Assembly (NCBI RefSeq): GCF_014642675.1
Contig: NZ_BMIS01000001.1
Span: forward strand, 310,001-374,000
Direction of reading: 5' to 3'
DNA from: Nesterenkonia cremea
Lineage (GTDB): Bacteria; Actinomycetota; Actinomycetes; Actinomycetales; Micrococcaceae
Length of the DNA stretch: 64,000 nucleotides
This document shows positions 53,801 to 62,934 of this stretch, one piece after another; positions within the stretch are counted from its first letter, which is position 1; every line of letters starts with the position of its first letter. Made by a program: the position numbers and the translations under genes. Under the pieces are notes generated by a model. That model was not told the origin of the DNA. It saw only the letters and a list, made by a program, of their open reading frames with translations, and did no database searches.

Positions 53801-56800
53801 CCCCAGGGCGTCCAGGATCGTTCCGGAGGTGGCCAGCGCTGGGGCGGTGCCGTGCTCCTCGAGCCAGCTGCGGGTCTCCTCATCCACCGCGCTCAGCCCG
53901 GACAGGCGCGTCTCGGGTTCCTGCGCCATGGCGTGCAGCCCGCGCAGCAGCGTGTCCAGGATGCGCTGGGTGCTCTCGGGGGAGAACAGCGCGGCGTCGT
54001 AGGCCAGGGCGAGGTGCAGTCCGCCGTCGTCGCCCGCGGGGGCGCTGACATCGAGCATCAGGTCCGTCTTGACCCCGGCGCTGGTCATCTGGGCGGGCAC
54101 GGTGATCTCCACCCCGTCCAGCTCGACCCGGGCCGGTTCGGTGTTCTGCAGGGTCAGCATCACCTGGAAGATCGGGTGCATCTGCGCGGTGCGCGGCGGG
54201 TTCATGGCGTCGACCACCGCGTCGAAGGGAAGCTCCTGGTGTGCGTAGGCGTGGGTGTTCGCCTCGCGCACCCGCTCGAGCACTTCGGCCAGCGCGGGAT
54301 CCTGGTGCAGGCGTGTGCGCAGCACCAGAGTGTTGACGAAGAACCCGACCAGCTCATCGAGCTGCGGGTCGCTGCGTCCGGCCACCGGGGTGCCCATCAC
54401 GATGTCCTCTCCGGCGCCATGCTGCTTCAGCGTCACGGCCAGCGCCGACTGCAGCACCATGAACAGACTGGCGCTGTGACCCGCGGCCAGGCTCCGCAGC
54501 TGCGCATGCAGGTCGGGGCTGATCTCGGCGTCGAGCTGCCCGACGCCGACCGCCGGGTCCTGCTGCAGGCTCCGGCCTGTCTCCGGGTCGGTGGGGTTCC
54601 GGGGCCCGTCCTGAGGTGCGACGCCGCGCGCGCGGTTCCGTGGCAATGCGATCTCGGCGGGCGCGCCGTCGAGCTCGCGGCGCCAGAACTCGGCCTGGGC
54701 GTGCGCCTCACTCCCGGCGTCGGAGGGGTCCCCCAGGTGCTCGCGCTGCCAGAGGCTGAAATCGCTGTACTCCAGGGTGAGTTCGCCCAGCTCAGGGTGC
54801 TGACCGGCGGCGCGGGCGGCGTAGGCGCGGGAGAGATCGGTGGCGAAGGGTCGCAGCGACCAGCCGTCGGAGGCGATGTGGTGCATCACCGCGACCAGCG
54901 TGTGATCGGTGGCCGAGGAGCTCAGCAGCAGGCCTCGCAGCGGGGTCTCCACGGTGATGTCGAAGGGTCGTTCGGCTTCCTGTGCCACCACGTGGTCAAC
55001 CCGTTCCGCCGGGACCGAGACGGCGAGGAAGCGTGGGCGCGCTGCCGCTCCTTCACGCACCTCCTGGATGGGTTCTCCCTCATGCAGGGGGAAGACGGTG
55101 CGCAGCGGCTCGTGCCGGGCGGCGACGTCGGCGAAGGCCTCCCGCAGCGCGGCGGTGTCGATCACGCCGCGCAGCTTGAGCACCACGGGGATGTTGTAGG
55201 CCGCAGATTCAGGCTCCAGGCGGTTCAGGAACCAGAGTCGGCGCTGGGTCAGCGAGACCGGCAGCGTCTCGGGGTGAGCCATCCGTTGCAGGCGCGCCGA
55301 ACCGCCCGCGGACTCGCCCTGCTGCAGGCGTTCCGCCAGGCCCGCGACGGTGGGGCGCTCGAACACGTCCCGGACGTTGAGATGAGACTCGGCGGGGGAG
55401 GAGAGGATCGAGGCCAGCTGGGTGGCCAGCAGGGAGTGTCCGCCCGCGGCGAAGAAGTCCTCGTCGATCCCGACGCCCTCGACGTCGAGGTTCAGCACCT
55501 CGGCGAAGGCCTCGGCCACGCGCCGCTGCATCGCGGTGCGGGGGCGCTGTGAGCTCGCCGCGGGGGTGGCCTGGGGGCTCGGGAGCGCCTTGCGGTCGAG
55601 CTTGCCGTTCGGGGTGAGCGGGAAGCCGTCCAGGACCATGATGACGCTGGGCACCATATAGTCCGGCAGCGTGGCACGGAGCTGGTCCCGCATCGCATGA
55701 CCATCCAGGACGGAGAGGTTCCCCGCGTTGGCGGCGGGGGCGACGTATCCGGTCAGCCGGGCGGCCGATCCGTCGCCGTGGACCAGGGCGGCGGCCTGGC
55801 CGACTCCTGGCTGAGTCCGCAGCGCGGCCTCGATCTCACTGAGCTCGACCCGGTAGCCGCGGATCTTGACCTGGTCGTCCATGCGGCCCATGAAGCGCAG
55901 CGAACCGTCGCTGCGACGCCGGACGACGTCGCCTGTGCGGTACATTCTGGAGCCGTCGGCGGCGAAGGGGTCCGCCACGAAGCGCGCGGAGCTCATTCCC
56001 GGCTGTCCCACGTAACCGCGGGCCACGTTGGTCCCGGCCAGGTAGAGCTCTCCGACGGCGCGATGCGGGACCGGCTGCAGCGCACTGTCCAGGATGTAGT
56101 GTCGGCTGTTGCGCACGGACCCGCCGATGTGCGGCTCGGTGTCTGAGGTGATCGGCGCCACCAGGCTGTCCACGGTGGTCTCGGTGGGGCCGTAGAGATT
56201 CACGGCGTGCACCTCGTCCAGGGCGGCGAGGTGGTTCCACAGGTCAGGTCCGACCTCTTCGCCGCCGACGGCGATCACACTGGGATGATGCCTCCCGGCA
56301 GAGGCGGCGTCGGCGTCGAAGAGTCCGGTGGACAGCAGCGCTTCGGCGAAGGAGGGGGTGGTTTCGATGGAGTCGATCTGGCGCTCGCTGAGCAGCTGCG
56401 CCAGGCGCTGCGGGTCGCGTCGGTCCTCGTCGCTGATCAGGTGCAGCTCGTGACCGGCGAAGAGCCACAGCAGCGGGTCCCAGGCGGCGTCGAAGGAGAG
56501 CCCCGCGGTATGGGCCACCCTGGCCCGCCGACCGAGGCGCGCCTGGGTCGGGTCGAAGAGCTCGTCCCGGTGCTCCTGGAAGAGGTTCCGCAGCGCGAGC
56601 CGCTCGACTCCTACTCCCTTGGGGCGGCCGGTGCTGCCCGAGGTGAACACCACATAGGCGAGGTCATGCTGGGAGACCAGCGGAAGCGTGCTGGGGTCAT
56701 CGGTCGCCCGGCGCCAGGCCTGTTCGGTGTCAGCATCCACCGCCATGGTGGAAAGTTCCCAGTCGGCGCCGGCCGCCCGGTCCGACTCTGCCTGCGCGCG

Positions 56801-58549
56801 GCTGGTGAGCAGCAGTGCAGGGGCGGAGTCCTCGATCATCCCTTGGACCCGGTCGATCGGGTATTCGGGGTCCAGCGGGACGTAGGCGCCGCCGGACTTC
56901 AGCACCGCCAGCACCAGCAGCGGTAGGTTGACGCTTCGTTCGATCCGGACGGCCACCAGTGCTCCCGGGCCGACGCCGCGATGGCGCAGGTGGTGGGCCA
57001 GCCGTGTGGAGTCCGCCTCGAGCTGCTGGAAACTGAGCACGCCGTCCTCGGCGACCACTGCACGCGCCTCGGGGTGTGCCGCCCTGGCGGCAGTGAAGGC
57101 CTGCAACGCGGTCTCCGCAGTGATCGAACGGTCTGGCCCCTGACCATGGTCCAGCAGGGCGGCGGTCTCCGTCGCAGCGGTGAGCGGAAGCTGTCCCACG
57201 GCTGTGTCCGGCTCTGTGGTCAGCGCCGATGTGATCAGGGTTCGAAGCCGCTGGCCGTGTTCGCGCAGCGTCTGATCGGAGTGCAGTGCGGCGTCACCCT
57301 CCAGCTGGAGGGTGGGGGTGGCCGCCTGGCTGTCGACGCCTGAGATCACGAAGGAGAGGTCATGGACCGGTCCGGTGGAGAGGATGTGCACCTTCCCTGT
57401 GGTACTGCCGAACGTGAGGTCCGCGACCACCGGCAGCAGGTTCACCGAGGGTCCGGCCATGCCGGACGCGCCCGGGAGGGTCTCCACCCGGAAGCGTTGG
57501 TGGCGCACTGCGTCACGCACAGTGTCGCCGGCGCGGCCGATGACGTCGGTGAGGCTGGCGTCAGGGGTGATGCTCACGTGCAGCGGCAGGATGTTGGAGA
57601 GCATCGACGGCGTCGACTTCGCCACCTTGCCGCGCCGGGCTGTCACCGGAAGGCCCACAGACACCTGGTCTTGGCCAGTGATCCTGGCGAGGTAGACCCC
57701 AATGATGCCGACCAGGGTCTTGGGCACGTCCCGACCGAGTCCGCGCAGCAGCTTCGACTGCTCGGGGTCCAGAGGCAGGCTGACGCGGACGACCTCCCGG
57801 GCAGGTCCGCGGGGGGTGCCCTCGAGTCCCTCCACCGATGATTCGCGCTGTACCTGTTCCTTCCAGAACGCCTCATCCGCGGTGTGCTGTTCCGAGGCGG
57901 CGTAGGAGTGGAGGTCCTCGATCAGATCCTGATGGCTCGGGAACGGAGAGTCTCGCCGCGCGGCGAGGGTGGCGAGCAGCTTCGCGACGGGCCCGCGCAC
58001 CAGCCCCTGGGGGATCCGCGCGGTGAGAGCAGAGTAGACACGAGCTAAGTAGTTCAGCGTGATCACGGCTGAGTATCCATCCAGCATGATGTGGTGCACA
58101 CGCTGGAACAACCAGTTCTCACCCGCAGGAAGCTGAAAGAGCACCGCGGCGCAGAGGTCTGCCGAGTCGAGCGCGCGTGCCTGTGTCATCTCCCGATCGA
58201 TGTGTTCCCGAGCCTGGGTACGGGCAGCCTCTCGGTCGGTGATGCCGGAGAGGTTCACCACGGTCAGCAGTTCAGCTGACGGGTCGGGTCGATGCATCGT
58301 TGCGTAAGGACCCTCTGCGTCCTCATGGAAGCGCATGGACAGCGAGTCGATGTCCCGGACTGTCTTCGTCCAGGCGAGGCTTAGGGCTCGGGGATCGACT
58401 GGGCCGTCCAGTTCGAGATATTGGCTGATCTGGTAGGTGGCATTCTCCGGGTCCACTTGCTGGGCATACCAGATGCTGCGCTGAGCGGGAGTCACTTCGA
58501 TCCGCGGTGTCTCCATCGGGAAGCTGCTCTCCAAGAAAGGGTTGGCCAT
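47810..58549 (-). CDS. Three-module nonribosomal peptide synthetase, C-A-T-C-A-T-C-A-T-TE
   Basis: This 3579-aa synthetase has modules, by active-site position: C1 with HHIMLDG near 153, A1 with [14 protein letters not shown] near 638, T1 with [10 protein letters not shown] near 1033; C2 HHIASDG near 1224, A2 [14 protein letters not shown] near 1733, T2 [10 protein letters not shown] near 2131; C3 HHIATDG near 2361, A3 [14 protein letters not shown] near 2864, T3 [10 protein letters not shown] near 3273; thioesterase with GWSFGG near 3410. No epimerase, methylase or cyclase domain. C1 sits at the very N-terminus and resembles DhbF/EntF first C domains, so an acyl or aryl starter supplied in trans is likely. 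The binding-pocket codes read DADEAGLVDK (A1), DADEAGLVDK (A2) and DADELGLVDK (A3), suggesting the same or similar amino acid in each module. No frameshift is seen. MbtH, exporter and transferase genes follow. Confidence 0.95.
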   Translation of the reverse strand: MANPFLESSFPMETPRIEVTPAQRSIWYAQQVDPENATYQISQYLELDGPVDPRALSLAWTKTVRDIDSLSMRFHEDAEGPYATMHRPDPSAELLTVVNLSGITDREAARTQAREHIDREMTQARALDSADLCAAVLFQLPAGENWLFQRVHHIMLDGYSAVITLNYLARVYSALTARIPQGLVRGPVAKLLATLAARRDSPFPSHQDLIEDLHSYAASEQHTADEAFWKEQVQRESSVEGLEGTPRGPAREVVRVSLPLDPEQSKLLRGLGRDVPKTLVGIIGVYLARITGQDQVSVGLPVTARRGKVAKSTPSMLSNILPLHVSITPDASLTDVIGRAGDTVRDAVRHQRFRVETLPGASGMAGPSVNLLPVVADLTFGSTTGKVHILSTGPVHDLSFVISGVDSQAATPTLQLEGDAALHSDQTLREHGQRLRTLITSALTTEPDTAVGQLPLTAATETAALLDHGQGPDRSITAETALQAFTAARAAHPEARAVVAEDGVLSFQQLEADSTRLAHHLRHRGVGPGALVAVRIERSVNLPLLVLAVLKSGGAYVPLDPEYPIDRVQGMIEDSAPALLLTSRAQAESDRAAGADWELSTMAVDADTEQAWRRATDDPSTLPLVSQHDLAYVVFTSGSTGRPKGVGVERLALRNLFQEHRDELFDPTQARLGRRARVAHTAGLSFDAAWDPLLWLFAGHELHLISDEDRRDPQRLAQLLSERQIDSIETTPSFAEALLSTGLFDADAASAGRHHPSVIAVGGEEVGPDLWNHLAALDEVHAVNLYGPTETTVDSLVAPITSDTEPHIGGSVRNSRHYILDSALQPVPHRAVGELYLAGTNVARGYVGQPGMSSARFVADPFAADGSRMYRTGDVVRRRSDGSLRFMGRMDDQVKIRGYRVELSEIEAALRTQPGVGQAAALVHGDGSAARLTGYVAPAANAGNLSVLDGHAMRDQLRATLPDYMVPSVIMVLDGFPLTPNGKLDRKALPSPQATPAASSQRPRTAMQRRVAEAFAEVLNLDVEGVGIDEDFFAAGGHSLLATQLASILSSPAESHLNVRDVFERPTVAGLAERLQQGESAGGSARLQRMAHPETLPVSLTQRRLWFLNRLEPESAAYNIPVVLKLRGVIDTAALREAFADVAARHEPLRTVFPLHEGEPIQEVREGAAARPRFLAVSVPAERVDHVVAQEAERPFDITVETPLRGLLLSSSATDHTLVAVMHHIASDGWSLRPFATDLSRAYAARAAGQHPELGELTLEYSDFSLWQREHLGDPSDAGSEAHAQAEFWRRELDGAPAEIALPRNRARGVAPQDGPRNPTDPETGRSLQQDPAVGVGQLDAEISPDLHAQLRSLAAGHSASLFMVLQSALAVTLKQHGAGEDIVMGTPVAGRSDPQLDELVGFFVNTLVLRTRLHQDPALAEVLERVREANTHAYAHQELPFDAVVDAMNPPRTAQMHPIFQVMLTLQNTEPARVELDGVEITVPAQMTSAGVKTDLMLDVSAPAGDDGGLHLALAYDAALFSPESTQRILDTLLRGLHAMAQEPETRLSGLSAVDEETRSWLEEHGTAPALATSGTILDALGHTAAQHPESPALQDADHQLRFAELMDQVETIAANLRQAGVRRGAPVLLALPRSVDALSALLGILRAGAIAVPVDLSYPVGRIGQIATSAAPRAAILPEAADFQDLEEELLRQRPELLRLHAEDLKRPTSAATPPCPQPADAAYLVHTSGTTGTPKGVQVPHSALRNVLDHHQHQLIGPAQERSAPALPRMLHLSGLGFDAAWDPILWLVSGTTVSIPQEEQRVDAEAVLELLTGTDEPAPSTRSTDRTPATGIDVVETTPSYAQQLLSLGLPEALEAQDRDLTLALGGEAISGALWRAVADSPRLQGWNLYGPSEFTVDSVLAPITGDEPHIGRPINNLTARVLDSSMALVPPGVEGDLYLSGISEAHGYRGRPAETASAFVADPWSTGGRMYRTGDVVRRRPDGTLEFLRRDDDQVKIRGHRIEVAEVESVLSALEGVESAVVRVITPGGADTAQLAAWVVGSPSPEDLRSAASRLLPEYMIPTRILEIEEIPLTSHGKVDVTALPEPQVSAGARQPETKRERAVCDVMSEVLGMPSVGPHDDFFALGGHSLLAVSLIGRLEQQLGLSIPLRAVFEAGTPAQLLRMGTGTAAADAGTEAEHTSSTPAEPMDGSLQTWVQEHPRPDSLELPLTAGQSRLWFLNHLDPSSADYNVVLHVELQGALDTAAMGEAIDDLVARHEVLRTTFPAQRPAEPSASDTPSGSGTASTVEARPVQLVHEPRSGTLGDEPLDISAGFDLSKEKPLRAALVALEDQTSADGGTEEAEQTWRLELVLHHIATDGASLAPLVRDLAASYTARVCGGTALRRPLSVQFGDVARREAHLREWMQARGEEDPALLRWVDRLDAAPTELVLPKDGQRAHSASQPAGQLRFSIPAELAGKVTAAATAQSASSFHGWLAGLAGYLRRIGAGEDVVIGSPSAGRTDPDVEELIGFFVNTLPLRLDLSEESLSFADAVSLARQQTLAALEDEHVPFEQIVERVRPERRLGRHPLFQTMLSVEQPTELSLDLPNVTATPLDPGTTGSAKVDLSFTLRPRAGQDADVDGVLEFNAALFSERTAQALIQNWMQFLEDVGQAPDRPLLDAELAGTASDLTPWPAASQPEDRPATVLQSLAESVRRAPDATALVAAGASLSFRELETRTRTIAAGLAAHGVQPGDVVALCLPRSLDTVAALLGSWRAGAVAMPVDTTLPESRVAAMLTAAAPRLVLHGEEAAATGPLKSSSELARDAADQADLNGAELLGVASLFSPDAPVGDPAPGQDPRPDPARPEDAAYLVFTSGTTGTPKGVQVPHRALDHLLASHRATLMPAAQEQPKRLAHTTGVGFDAAMDPILWLAAGHQVHLIEDTTRRDPQALVGYFQEHRITAWETTPSYVSALTAHAGLGDRLDASSPEDPFVLLLGGEPVDPDLWGWLRERSTTTSWNLYGPTEVGVDSLIAQVSDDVRPDLGFPTTATAAYVLDERLRPVPDGSVGELWLAGAQLADGYRGRSAETASRFVADPFSAVGGRMYRTGDLVVVESGPEEQRPRVRSLGRADTQVKIRGYRVEPAEVESVLRGMSEISQAVVRPRALERGTELLAWVTLDAVGTLDASPTSAPQPEQSELPSALMPRLRSVLPGYMVPAAVSLLGEIPLTPNGKVDDRALPTPESSTAGLEGRAPRTPAEQAVADAFSEVLGAAEVTAEDSFFDLGGHSFLAQPVISAINTALSADLPVQAIFQAPTVQGLAALVESGAADVAESLRAVLPLRREGTGNPLFAVHPGSGLSWSFSSLVTHLDTARPILGLQMPGIAPDEPVPTEPATMQELIVQYVDVILSEQPEGPFHLVGWSFGGRLAHAIAAALQERGHEVGTLAVLDAYPVEESMAGITDEQSLWRAFLGAQGVPAPAQGRLSAGRARSLLREAGSPLASVPEETMRRSATRFRTIGTLFDRSPIPVYRGDLHLVQATTDVPADRPGPSAWTPHVTGEIIVEQAELPHERIVEPAGVHALAAVLPER

Positions 58550-58619
58550 ATACTGGCATTCCTCCGGCGGGTTAAAGAGGGAAGATTGAACTGAGTGACC
58601 AGTTTTCAGAGATCAGGTC

Positions 58620-58874
58620 CTATTGTTGGAACTGGCCTATCTGAAGGTTGCTCAGCGCATCTCCCAGATCCACGATCGGTCCGTCGATCAAGGGGCCGTT
58701 GAGCAGCATCAGCGCGGTGCTGGCGTACCCCGTCAGAAACTCGCCATCGGTGATGATGGCGATGGCGCACACCAGGAGGGCGGCGATGCCTGTGGTGGCG
58801 ACCAGACCCGCGGTGATGCCGCGCTCCAAGGTGGGGGCCTGCGCATAGGGGGCGGCCGTGGTGTGGTTGCGCAT
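58620..58874 (-). CDS. Small hydrophobic protein at the head of the NRPS operon
   Basis: This 84-aa protein from the ATG at 58874 (MRNHTTAAPYAQAPTLERG), with GGAG 9 nt upstream, has a membrane helix VATTGIAALLVCAIAIIT, a second hydrophobic stretch TGYASTALMLLNGPLI, and a polar end DLGDALSNLQIGQFQQ. It is 70 bp upstream of the NRPS on the same strand. No family recognised. A transport accessory, immunity or signalling peptide role is possible but unproven. Confidence 0.6.
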   Translation of the reverse strand: MRNHTTAAPYAQAPTLERGITAGLVATTGIAALLVCAIAIITDGEFLTGYASTALMLLNGPLIDGPIVDLGDALSNLQIGQFQQ

Positions 58875-58997
58875 TACGATCTCCTAGCTGGTGGCAGGGT
58901 GCGGGATCACGTTTTCTTGATGACCCCGTCCTTCTGGTGCTCTGTTCGGAGCTCAGGAGCCTTTGGATTGAGGCAATCGGATCGCACCGACCAAGTG

Positions 58998-59410
58998 GGG
59001 TCTGCTGACGGTTCGGTTGACGCATTGGAGCTGCTCGATTCCGGGATGACGCAGATGCAGGTCTGCGAAGACCTGGGCATCTCGACATCGTCCCTGCAGC
59101 TGTGGGTGAACCGTCAGCGTGCAGAGCACCATGGGCTCGTGACTGGCAAGAGGCTTTCTTGCTCAGCGCCGCCTATGACATCCACGCCGATGACCCCGGA
59201 TTCGGCCACAGGTTCATTGCTGACGAGCTCTGCGCGGCCGGGTGCCATGTGTCCGAGCGCAGGGTCTGCTCGGATCGATGGGCCGGGTCGGTGCTGCAGG
59301 CGATCATGCCGCGATGGAGAGCTTCTTCTCCACGTTACGGAACAACGTGTTCAACAAGCGCCGCCCTGGTTGCGTAAGTCTCGAGGTCAACTCAACCGTC
59401 AGCAGACCCA
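58998..59410. mobile_element. Internally deleted IS3-family element
   Basis: Terminal inverted repeats are present: GGGTCTGCTGACGGTT at 58998 and its complement AACCGTCAGCAGACCC ending at 59409, extended by GTTGAC on the inner side. Between them are fragments of OrfA (ALELLDSGMTQMQVCEDLGI, then STSSLQLWVNRQRAEHHG) and OrfB (LLSAAYDIHADDPGFGHRF, then IADELCAAG; and AAMESFFSTLRNNVFNKRR) in different frames with the DDE core missing. At about 413 bp it cannot move by itself but might be mobilised in trans. It separates the NRPS operon from tRNA-Lys. Confidence 0.8.
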
Positions 59411-59444
59411 ACCGTTGATGTCGGCGGTTTGAACAACAGCGATC

Positions 59445-59519
59445 TGGTGGGCCCTGTGGGGATCGAACCCACGACCAGCGGATTAAAAGTCCGATGCTCT
59501 ACCTCTGAGCTAAAGGCCC
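59445..59519 (-). tRNA. tRNA-Lys (anticodon TTT)
   Basis: On the minus strand the cloverleaf begins GGGCCTT and closes with AGGGCCC-A-CCA. The anticodon arm is TCGGA-CTTTTAA-TCCGC, giving anticodon TTT; the T-arm is GTGGG-TTCGATC-CCCAC. The CCA end is encoded. Total 75 nt. The 3' end faces the IS3 relic and NRPS operon, so it could mark the border of an acquired segment. Confidence 0.96.
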
Positions 59520-59653
59520 TGGTGCGGTGGCGGCCGAAGAGGCCGACTTCTGATGATATCGCACCCGGTGCGACCTCTCGAAGCCGGCCTCCCCAGCCCG
59601 CTGGCGACCTCCTCAGCCCGCCAGCGCGTTCACCTGCTCAGCAGAGCACCGAC

Positions 59654-61081
59654 TCACGGCGTGTGGTCGGGGTCGCCCAGCTCGTCCTCGATCTCGGAGA
59701 TGTCGTCGAAGACCAGGTCGTAGAGCAGCCAGTGACCGGCCTCGTCGTTGTACTGGTAGAGGTAGATCACCGGCTCACCGGTGACGTTGTTGAAGTTCTC
59801 CTCCTCGCCGGTGTTGTCGAAGATCTCGGCGTCGGGTTCGGTCACCTTGCCGACGACGAAGGCGGCCTCCTCGTCCAGGTCCTGGTCGTAGAGGTCGTTG
59901 TAGTGGATCTCCGGGTTCTCCAGGGTGACCTCACCCTCGAACTCCATCCACCCGTCTTCCGCGTAGAGATCGACGAAGTCGTTGTAGAAGACGCTCCAGT
60001 CCTCACCGTCAGGGTGCTCCATGCTCTGGATGGCCTCGGCATCGCCGGTGGCCATGGCGTAGGTCAGGGCCTCCATCCAGAACTCATGCGCGGCCCAGGC
60101 ACCCTCGGCGGCGTCGCTCTCAGCGCCGGCCGGCATGGAGGGTTCCTCGGCCTCCGGGTCCGGGCCGCCCAGCTGGGCCTCGAGCTGGTCGGTGATGAGC
60201 CAGTGGCCCGAGTCCTCGTCGAAGGTCATCTCGACGGTGAACTCAGTCTCGCCGCCCTCGTGCTCTTCGACCTCGCCGTCCTCGTCGTAGTAGGTGAACG
60301 TCGGGATGTCCTGGGTGACGGTGGCCTGCAGGACGTCGTCATCCTCCTCGGACTCGCCCCAGTAGTGCAGCTGCGGCTGCACGGGCTCGCTGACCATCCA
60401 CTGGTCGGCGTCGGCCATGTTCTGGATCTCTTCGATGGTGGTGTCGCAGCCCTCGCAGTGCACCCCGTGCATCTCTTCCATGCGGGTGCTGTCACCGGTC
60501 TGGTCGCCGTGCCAGTAGGTCTCATACCAGTAGGACAGTGCCGCGGCGGCGCCGTCCTCACCGTCATCGCAGACCAGGGCGGGGATCTCCGGCTCCGGGA
60601 CATTCTCCGCGGGGGCCTCCTCCGAGGCCGCCACATACTCCTCGTCCGCCTCCAGCTGTTCCAGGTACGGCAGCGGGATCTCTTCGGTCTCCATGATGTT
60701 GTCGCCCGGATCGATCACACGGTCCTCACCGGTGGGATCGCCGAAGCCTTCGTCATCATCGTCGACGGCTGCGGCTTCGACGTCATCGTCGTCCCCATCC
60801 GCGTCGTCGAGATCGTCGTCCGCGTCGGCCTCTCCGGCCTCCTCGGCGCAGAACTCCGCCAGAGTCGGCGCCTCCTCCTCGACCTCTTCGGTCTCGCCGG
60901 CACCGCCCTCGCCGGCCTCCGGCGTCTCCAGCCCCACGCAGGAGCTGAGCAGCAGGGTTCCCACAGCGGCCACGCCGAGCACCGAGGCCCTCCGCAGCGG
61001 CCGGCGTCGCAGCTCCTCCTCCGCAGCGTGCGGGGACTCCACCGCCTCAGTCGTCTCGGTCCGACCCTCTTCGCGGTGCAT
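59654..61081 (-). CDS. Acidic lipoprotein with two DUF6318-like repeats
   Basis: This 475-aa lipoprotein has a Glu/Arg-rich N-tail of about 40 residues, signal helix GVAAVGTLLLSSC with lipobox, then a long Asp/Glu-rich linker (residues about 55-135). Two related domains of the DUF6318 type follow: one around ALSYWYETYWHGDQTGDSTR with CEGC, and one around AHEFWMEALTYAMATGDAEAI with EDWSVFYNDFVDLYAEDGW. Both share the Y/F-W-x-E-A-x-x-Y-A-x-x-T-G-D pattern of actinobacterial lipoproteins with unknown function. Most such proteins carry one domain. Net charge is extremely negative, which would suit a salt-tolerant host. Confidence 0.75.
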   Translation of the reverse strand: MHREEGRTETTEAVESPHAAEEELRRRPLRRASVLGVAAVGTLLLSSCVGLETPEAGEGGAGETEEVEEEAPTLAEFCAEEAGEADADDDLDDADGDDDDVEAAAVDDDDEGFGDPTGEDRVIDPGDNIMETEEIPLPYLEQLEADEEYVAASEEAPAENVPEPEIPALVCDDGEDGAAAALSYWYETYWHGDQTGDSTRMEEMHGVHCEGCDTTIEEIQNMADADQWMVSEPVQPQLHYWGESEEDDDVLQATVTQDIPTFTYYDEDGEVEEHEGGETEFTVEMTFDEDSGHWLITDQLEAQLGGPDPEAEEPSMPAGAESDAAEGAWAAHEFWMEALTYAMATGDAEAIQSMEHPDGEDWSVFYNDFVDLYAEDGWMEFEGEVTLENPEIHYNDLYDQDLDEEAAFVVGKVTEPDAEIFDNTGEEENFNNVTGEPVIYLYQYNDEAGHWLLYDLVFDDISEIEDELGDPDHTP

Positions 61082-61310
61082 ATGCGCTCCTGTTTCCGTC
61101 CGCTCCCGTGTTCATATCCCCGAGTTCAGGCTGAGGTCACCTCACGCCCTGTGAACATCAAGGGGCTGGCGCCGATTCTACAGAGGCTGCGCCCTACGAT
61201 CCCCGGATGAACCCGACGCCGACGCCGGGCGGGGGTTGGTGCGCGGCCCCGCCTCCGCGGAATACAGTAGGGACCCCGGCTCCTGCAGTCCCCCGGGGAA
61301 GGAGGCCCAG

Positions 61311-61937
61311 ATGAGCACCCAGCAGCATCGGCGACCCAAGTTCACCGAACCTGCCGTCTTTGACCAGCGCGAAGGTGGGGCAGACCCCGCCGCGATCTCG
61401 CAGGCCGCCCATGACACCGCTCATGCGCTGGTCTTCCACGGCCGCGACTCCGATGATCCGGAGGTCACCGAGCGCTTTGTGAAGCTGGCCGAGACCGAGG
61501 GCATCGAGGCTATCGCCGAGCTGTGGGCGGACTCCCCGCCGCGCTCCCTGGCCGGCAGCCTGTGGCGCATCTACGCCATCCGCGCGGCCACCCAGAAGAA
61601 CGCCGAGAGGATGTCGGAGTATTACCGCATGGGCCGCAGCGACGCCGTGCCCCATGCGGTGGCCGGAGTGCCCGAGCCGCCCACGGCCGAGGAGATGACC
61701 CGGCTGGCCGATATGGTCCTGGCCGGGATGTACACCGGGGACATCGACGTGGCCTTCGACCGCGCCGCCGCTTTCTGTCGCGTGGTCGCCCGGGGCCAGG
61801 CCCTCTGGGCCGGCCGGCATGAGGACGTCAGCCCGGAGGATGCTCAGCGCCTGACCTCCCGCGCCGATCAGCTGCTCGGCACCGCCGAGGACCTGGAGGG
61901 CTCCGCACGGGCCTTCCGCGCCGGAACTCTGGACTGA
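61311..61937 (+). CDS. Conserved protein of unknown function
   Basis: This 208-aa, mostly helical, soluble protein starts at the ATG at 61311 (MSTQQHRRPKFTEPAVFDQ) after GGAGG. It contains AISQAAHDTAHALVFHGRDSDD, LWADSPPRSLAGSLWRIYAIR and DIDVAFDRAAAFCRVVARGQAL. No signal, membrane helix or catalytic motif is recognised. Alone between the acidic lipoprotein (divergent, 229-bp gap with nothing visible) and the PTS genes (convergent). Confidence 0.75.
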   Translation: MSTQQHRRPKFTEPAVFDQREGGADPAAISQAAHDTAHALVFHGRDSDDPEVTERFVKLAETEGIEAIAELWADSPPRSLAGSLWRIYAIRAATQKNAERMSEYYRMGRSDAVPHAVAGVPEPPTAEEMTRLADMVLAGMYTGDIDVAFDRAAAFCRVVARGQALWAGRHEDVSPEDAQRLTSRADQLLGTAEDLEGSARAFRAGTLD

Positions 61938-61954
61938 GCCGACACTGGTGAGCC

Positions 61955-62461
61955 TCAGAGTGTGAAGAGCAGGGCTCCGGCTGTGACGTCTGCTGCATCC
62001 GAGACCCGCAGGTTCTCCGCGCTCTGCTCCAGGGCTATCACCGGGGAGACGGCCGAGATGTCCGAGCGGTCAAGCCCGACCTGATCAGCCAGTGCCGGCA
62101 GTGCGGAGGGATCCCAGCGTGTCAGCGGGTGGCCCACAGTGACGGCCTCACCCTCCTCCACCAGACGAGTGAATCCTGCTCCGTTGAGTCTGACGGTGTT
62201 GATGCCCAGGTGCACCAGGACGCCGAACGTCTGCGCCTCGGTTTCATCGGTGATCAGAATTGCATGAGGATGTGCCTTGGCGACAGTGCCCGCGATCGGG
62301 GCTACGGCTGTGCGCTCACCAGAGCCGTCCGTGCGGGGATCGATCGCAGCTCCGGCTCCCATCATGGCCTGGGAGAAGACTGGATCCGGAACCTTGCTGA
62401 GCGGGAGAACCCTGCCCGAGCACGGTGCTGCGACCGTGAGGCCCTTGGTCCTCTGCGTCAC
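61955..62461 (-). CDS. PTS glucose-type EIIA component
   Basis: This 168-aa IIA-Glc type phosphocarrier has the typical start LTVAAPCSGRVLPLSKVPDPVFSQAMMG, and the active histidine in FGVLVHLGINTVRLNG near residue 93, with the second His in AKAHPHAILI. It receives phosphate from HPr and passes it to EIIB. Its start overlaps the EIIB stop. With EIIB and the EIIC across the GntR gene it should form a split GlcNAc/glucose-type PTS. Confidence 0.93.
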   Translation of the reverse strand: MTQRTKGLTVAAPCSGRVLPLSKVPDPVFSQAMMGAGAAIDPRTDGSGERTAVAPIAGTVAKAHPHAILITDETEAQTFGVLVHLGINTVRLNGAGFTRLVEEGEAVTVGHPLTRWDPSALPALADQVGLDRSDISAVSPVIALEQSAENLRVSDAADVTAGALLFTL

Positions 62462-62688
62462 CTGAGATCCTCGATGTCGTCGGCCAGGTTGTCAGCTTCC
62501 GGGCCGACGATGACCTGCACGGCACTGCCTGCGACGGTCACCCCGTGAGCTCCAGCGGCCTTCAGTGCGGCTTGGTCCACCTTGGAGGCATCCTCGACCT
62601 CGGTGCGCAGGCGAGTGATGCACGGTTCGATCTCGACGATGTTTCCGGACCCGCCGAGTGCGGCCACGATGTCTTCTGCTTTGCCCAT
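62458..62688 (-). CDS. PTS glucose/GlcNAc-type EIIB component
   Basis: This 76-aa EIIB-Glc domain starts at the ATG at 62688 after AAGGAGAAG (MGKAEDIVAALGGSGNIVEI). The phosphorylated cysteine lies in the family motif EPCITRLRTEVED; VTVAGSAVQVIVGPEAD ends the domain. A stand-alone EIIB, rather than one fused to EIIC, occurs in actinobacterial N-acetylglucosamine systems. Its stop overlaps the EIIA start. Confidence 0.92.
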   Translation of the reverse strand: MGKAEDIVAALGGSGNIVEIEPCITRLRTEVEDASKVDQAALKAAGAHGVTVAGSAVQVIVGPEADNLADDIEDLR

Positions 62689-62892
62689 GGTGCTTCTCCT
62701 TGTCGTGTTCCTCTTCGGCTGCGGTGGATCGTAGGGGAGTGTCCTGTCCTGTGAGCTCCGCCGCAGCGTCTCAGGATGCTCAGCGATCTCCCGTGTCATC
62801 CGGGTGGTGGCCGAATCCTGCGTGCCCGATCCCCCTATGACGGTCATGTGAACGGTGCCCCCTCATGTCCCTGAGGCTCTTGACAGACGATG

Positions 62893-62925
62893 TGACGATC
62901 GTCATAGTCAACTGGTACGTACCAG
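62893..62925. promoter_or_regulatory. Two palindromic operators between EIIB and gntR
   Basis: CTGGTACGTACCAG at 62912-62925 is a perfect palindrome of the type bound by GntR/HutC regulators such as DasR and NagR (A-C-T-G-G-T...A-C-C-A-G). TGACGATCGTCA at 62893-62904 is a second perfect palindrome 7 bp before it. They lie directly upstream of the regulator and within 240 bp of the EIIB start, so both directions could be repressed. Confidence 0.75.
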
Positions 62926-62934
62926 ACCGTATCA

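Noticed and set aside
58875..58997. Iron box (DmdR/IdeR type) for the NRPS operon
   Set aside because: No 19-bp TTAGG-type palindrome was found in the promoter region, so iron control is not supported by the sequence seen.
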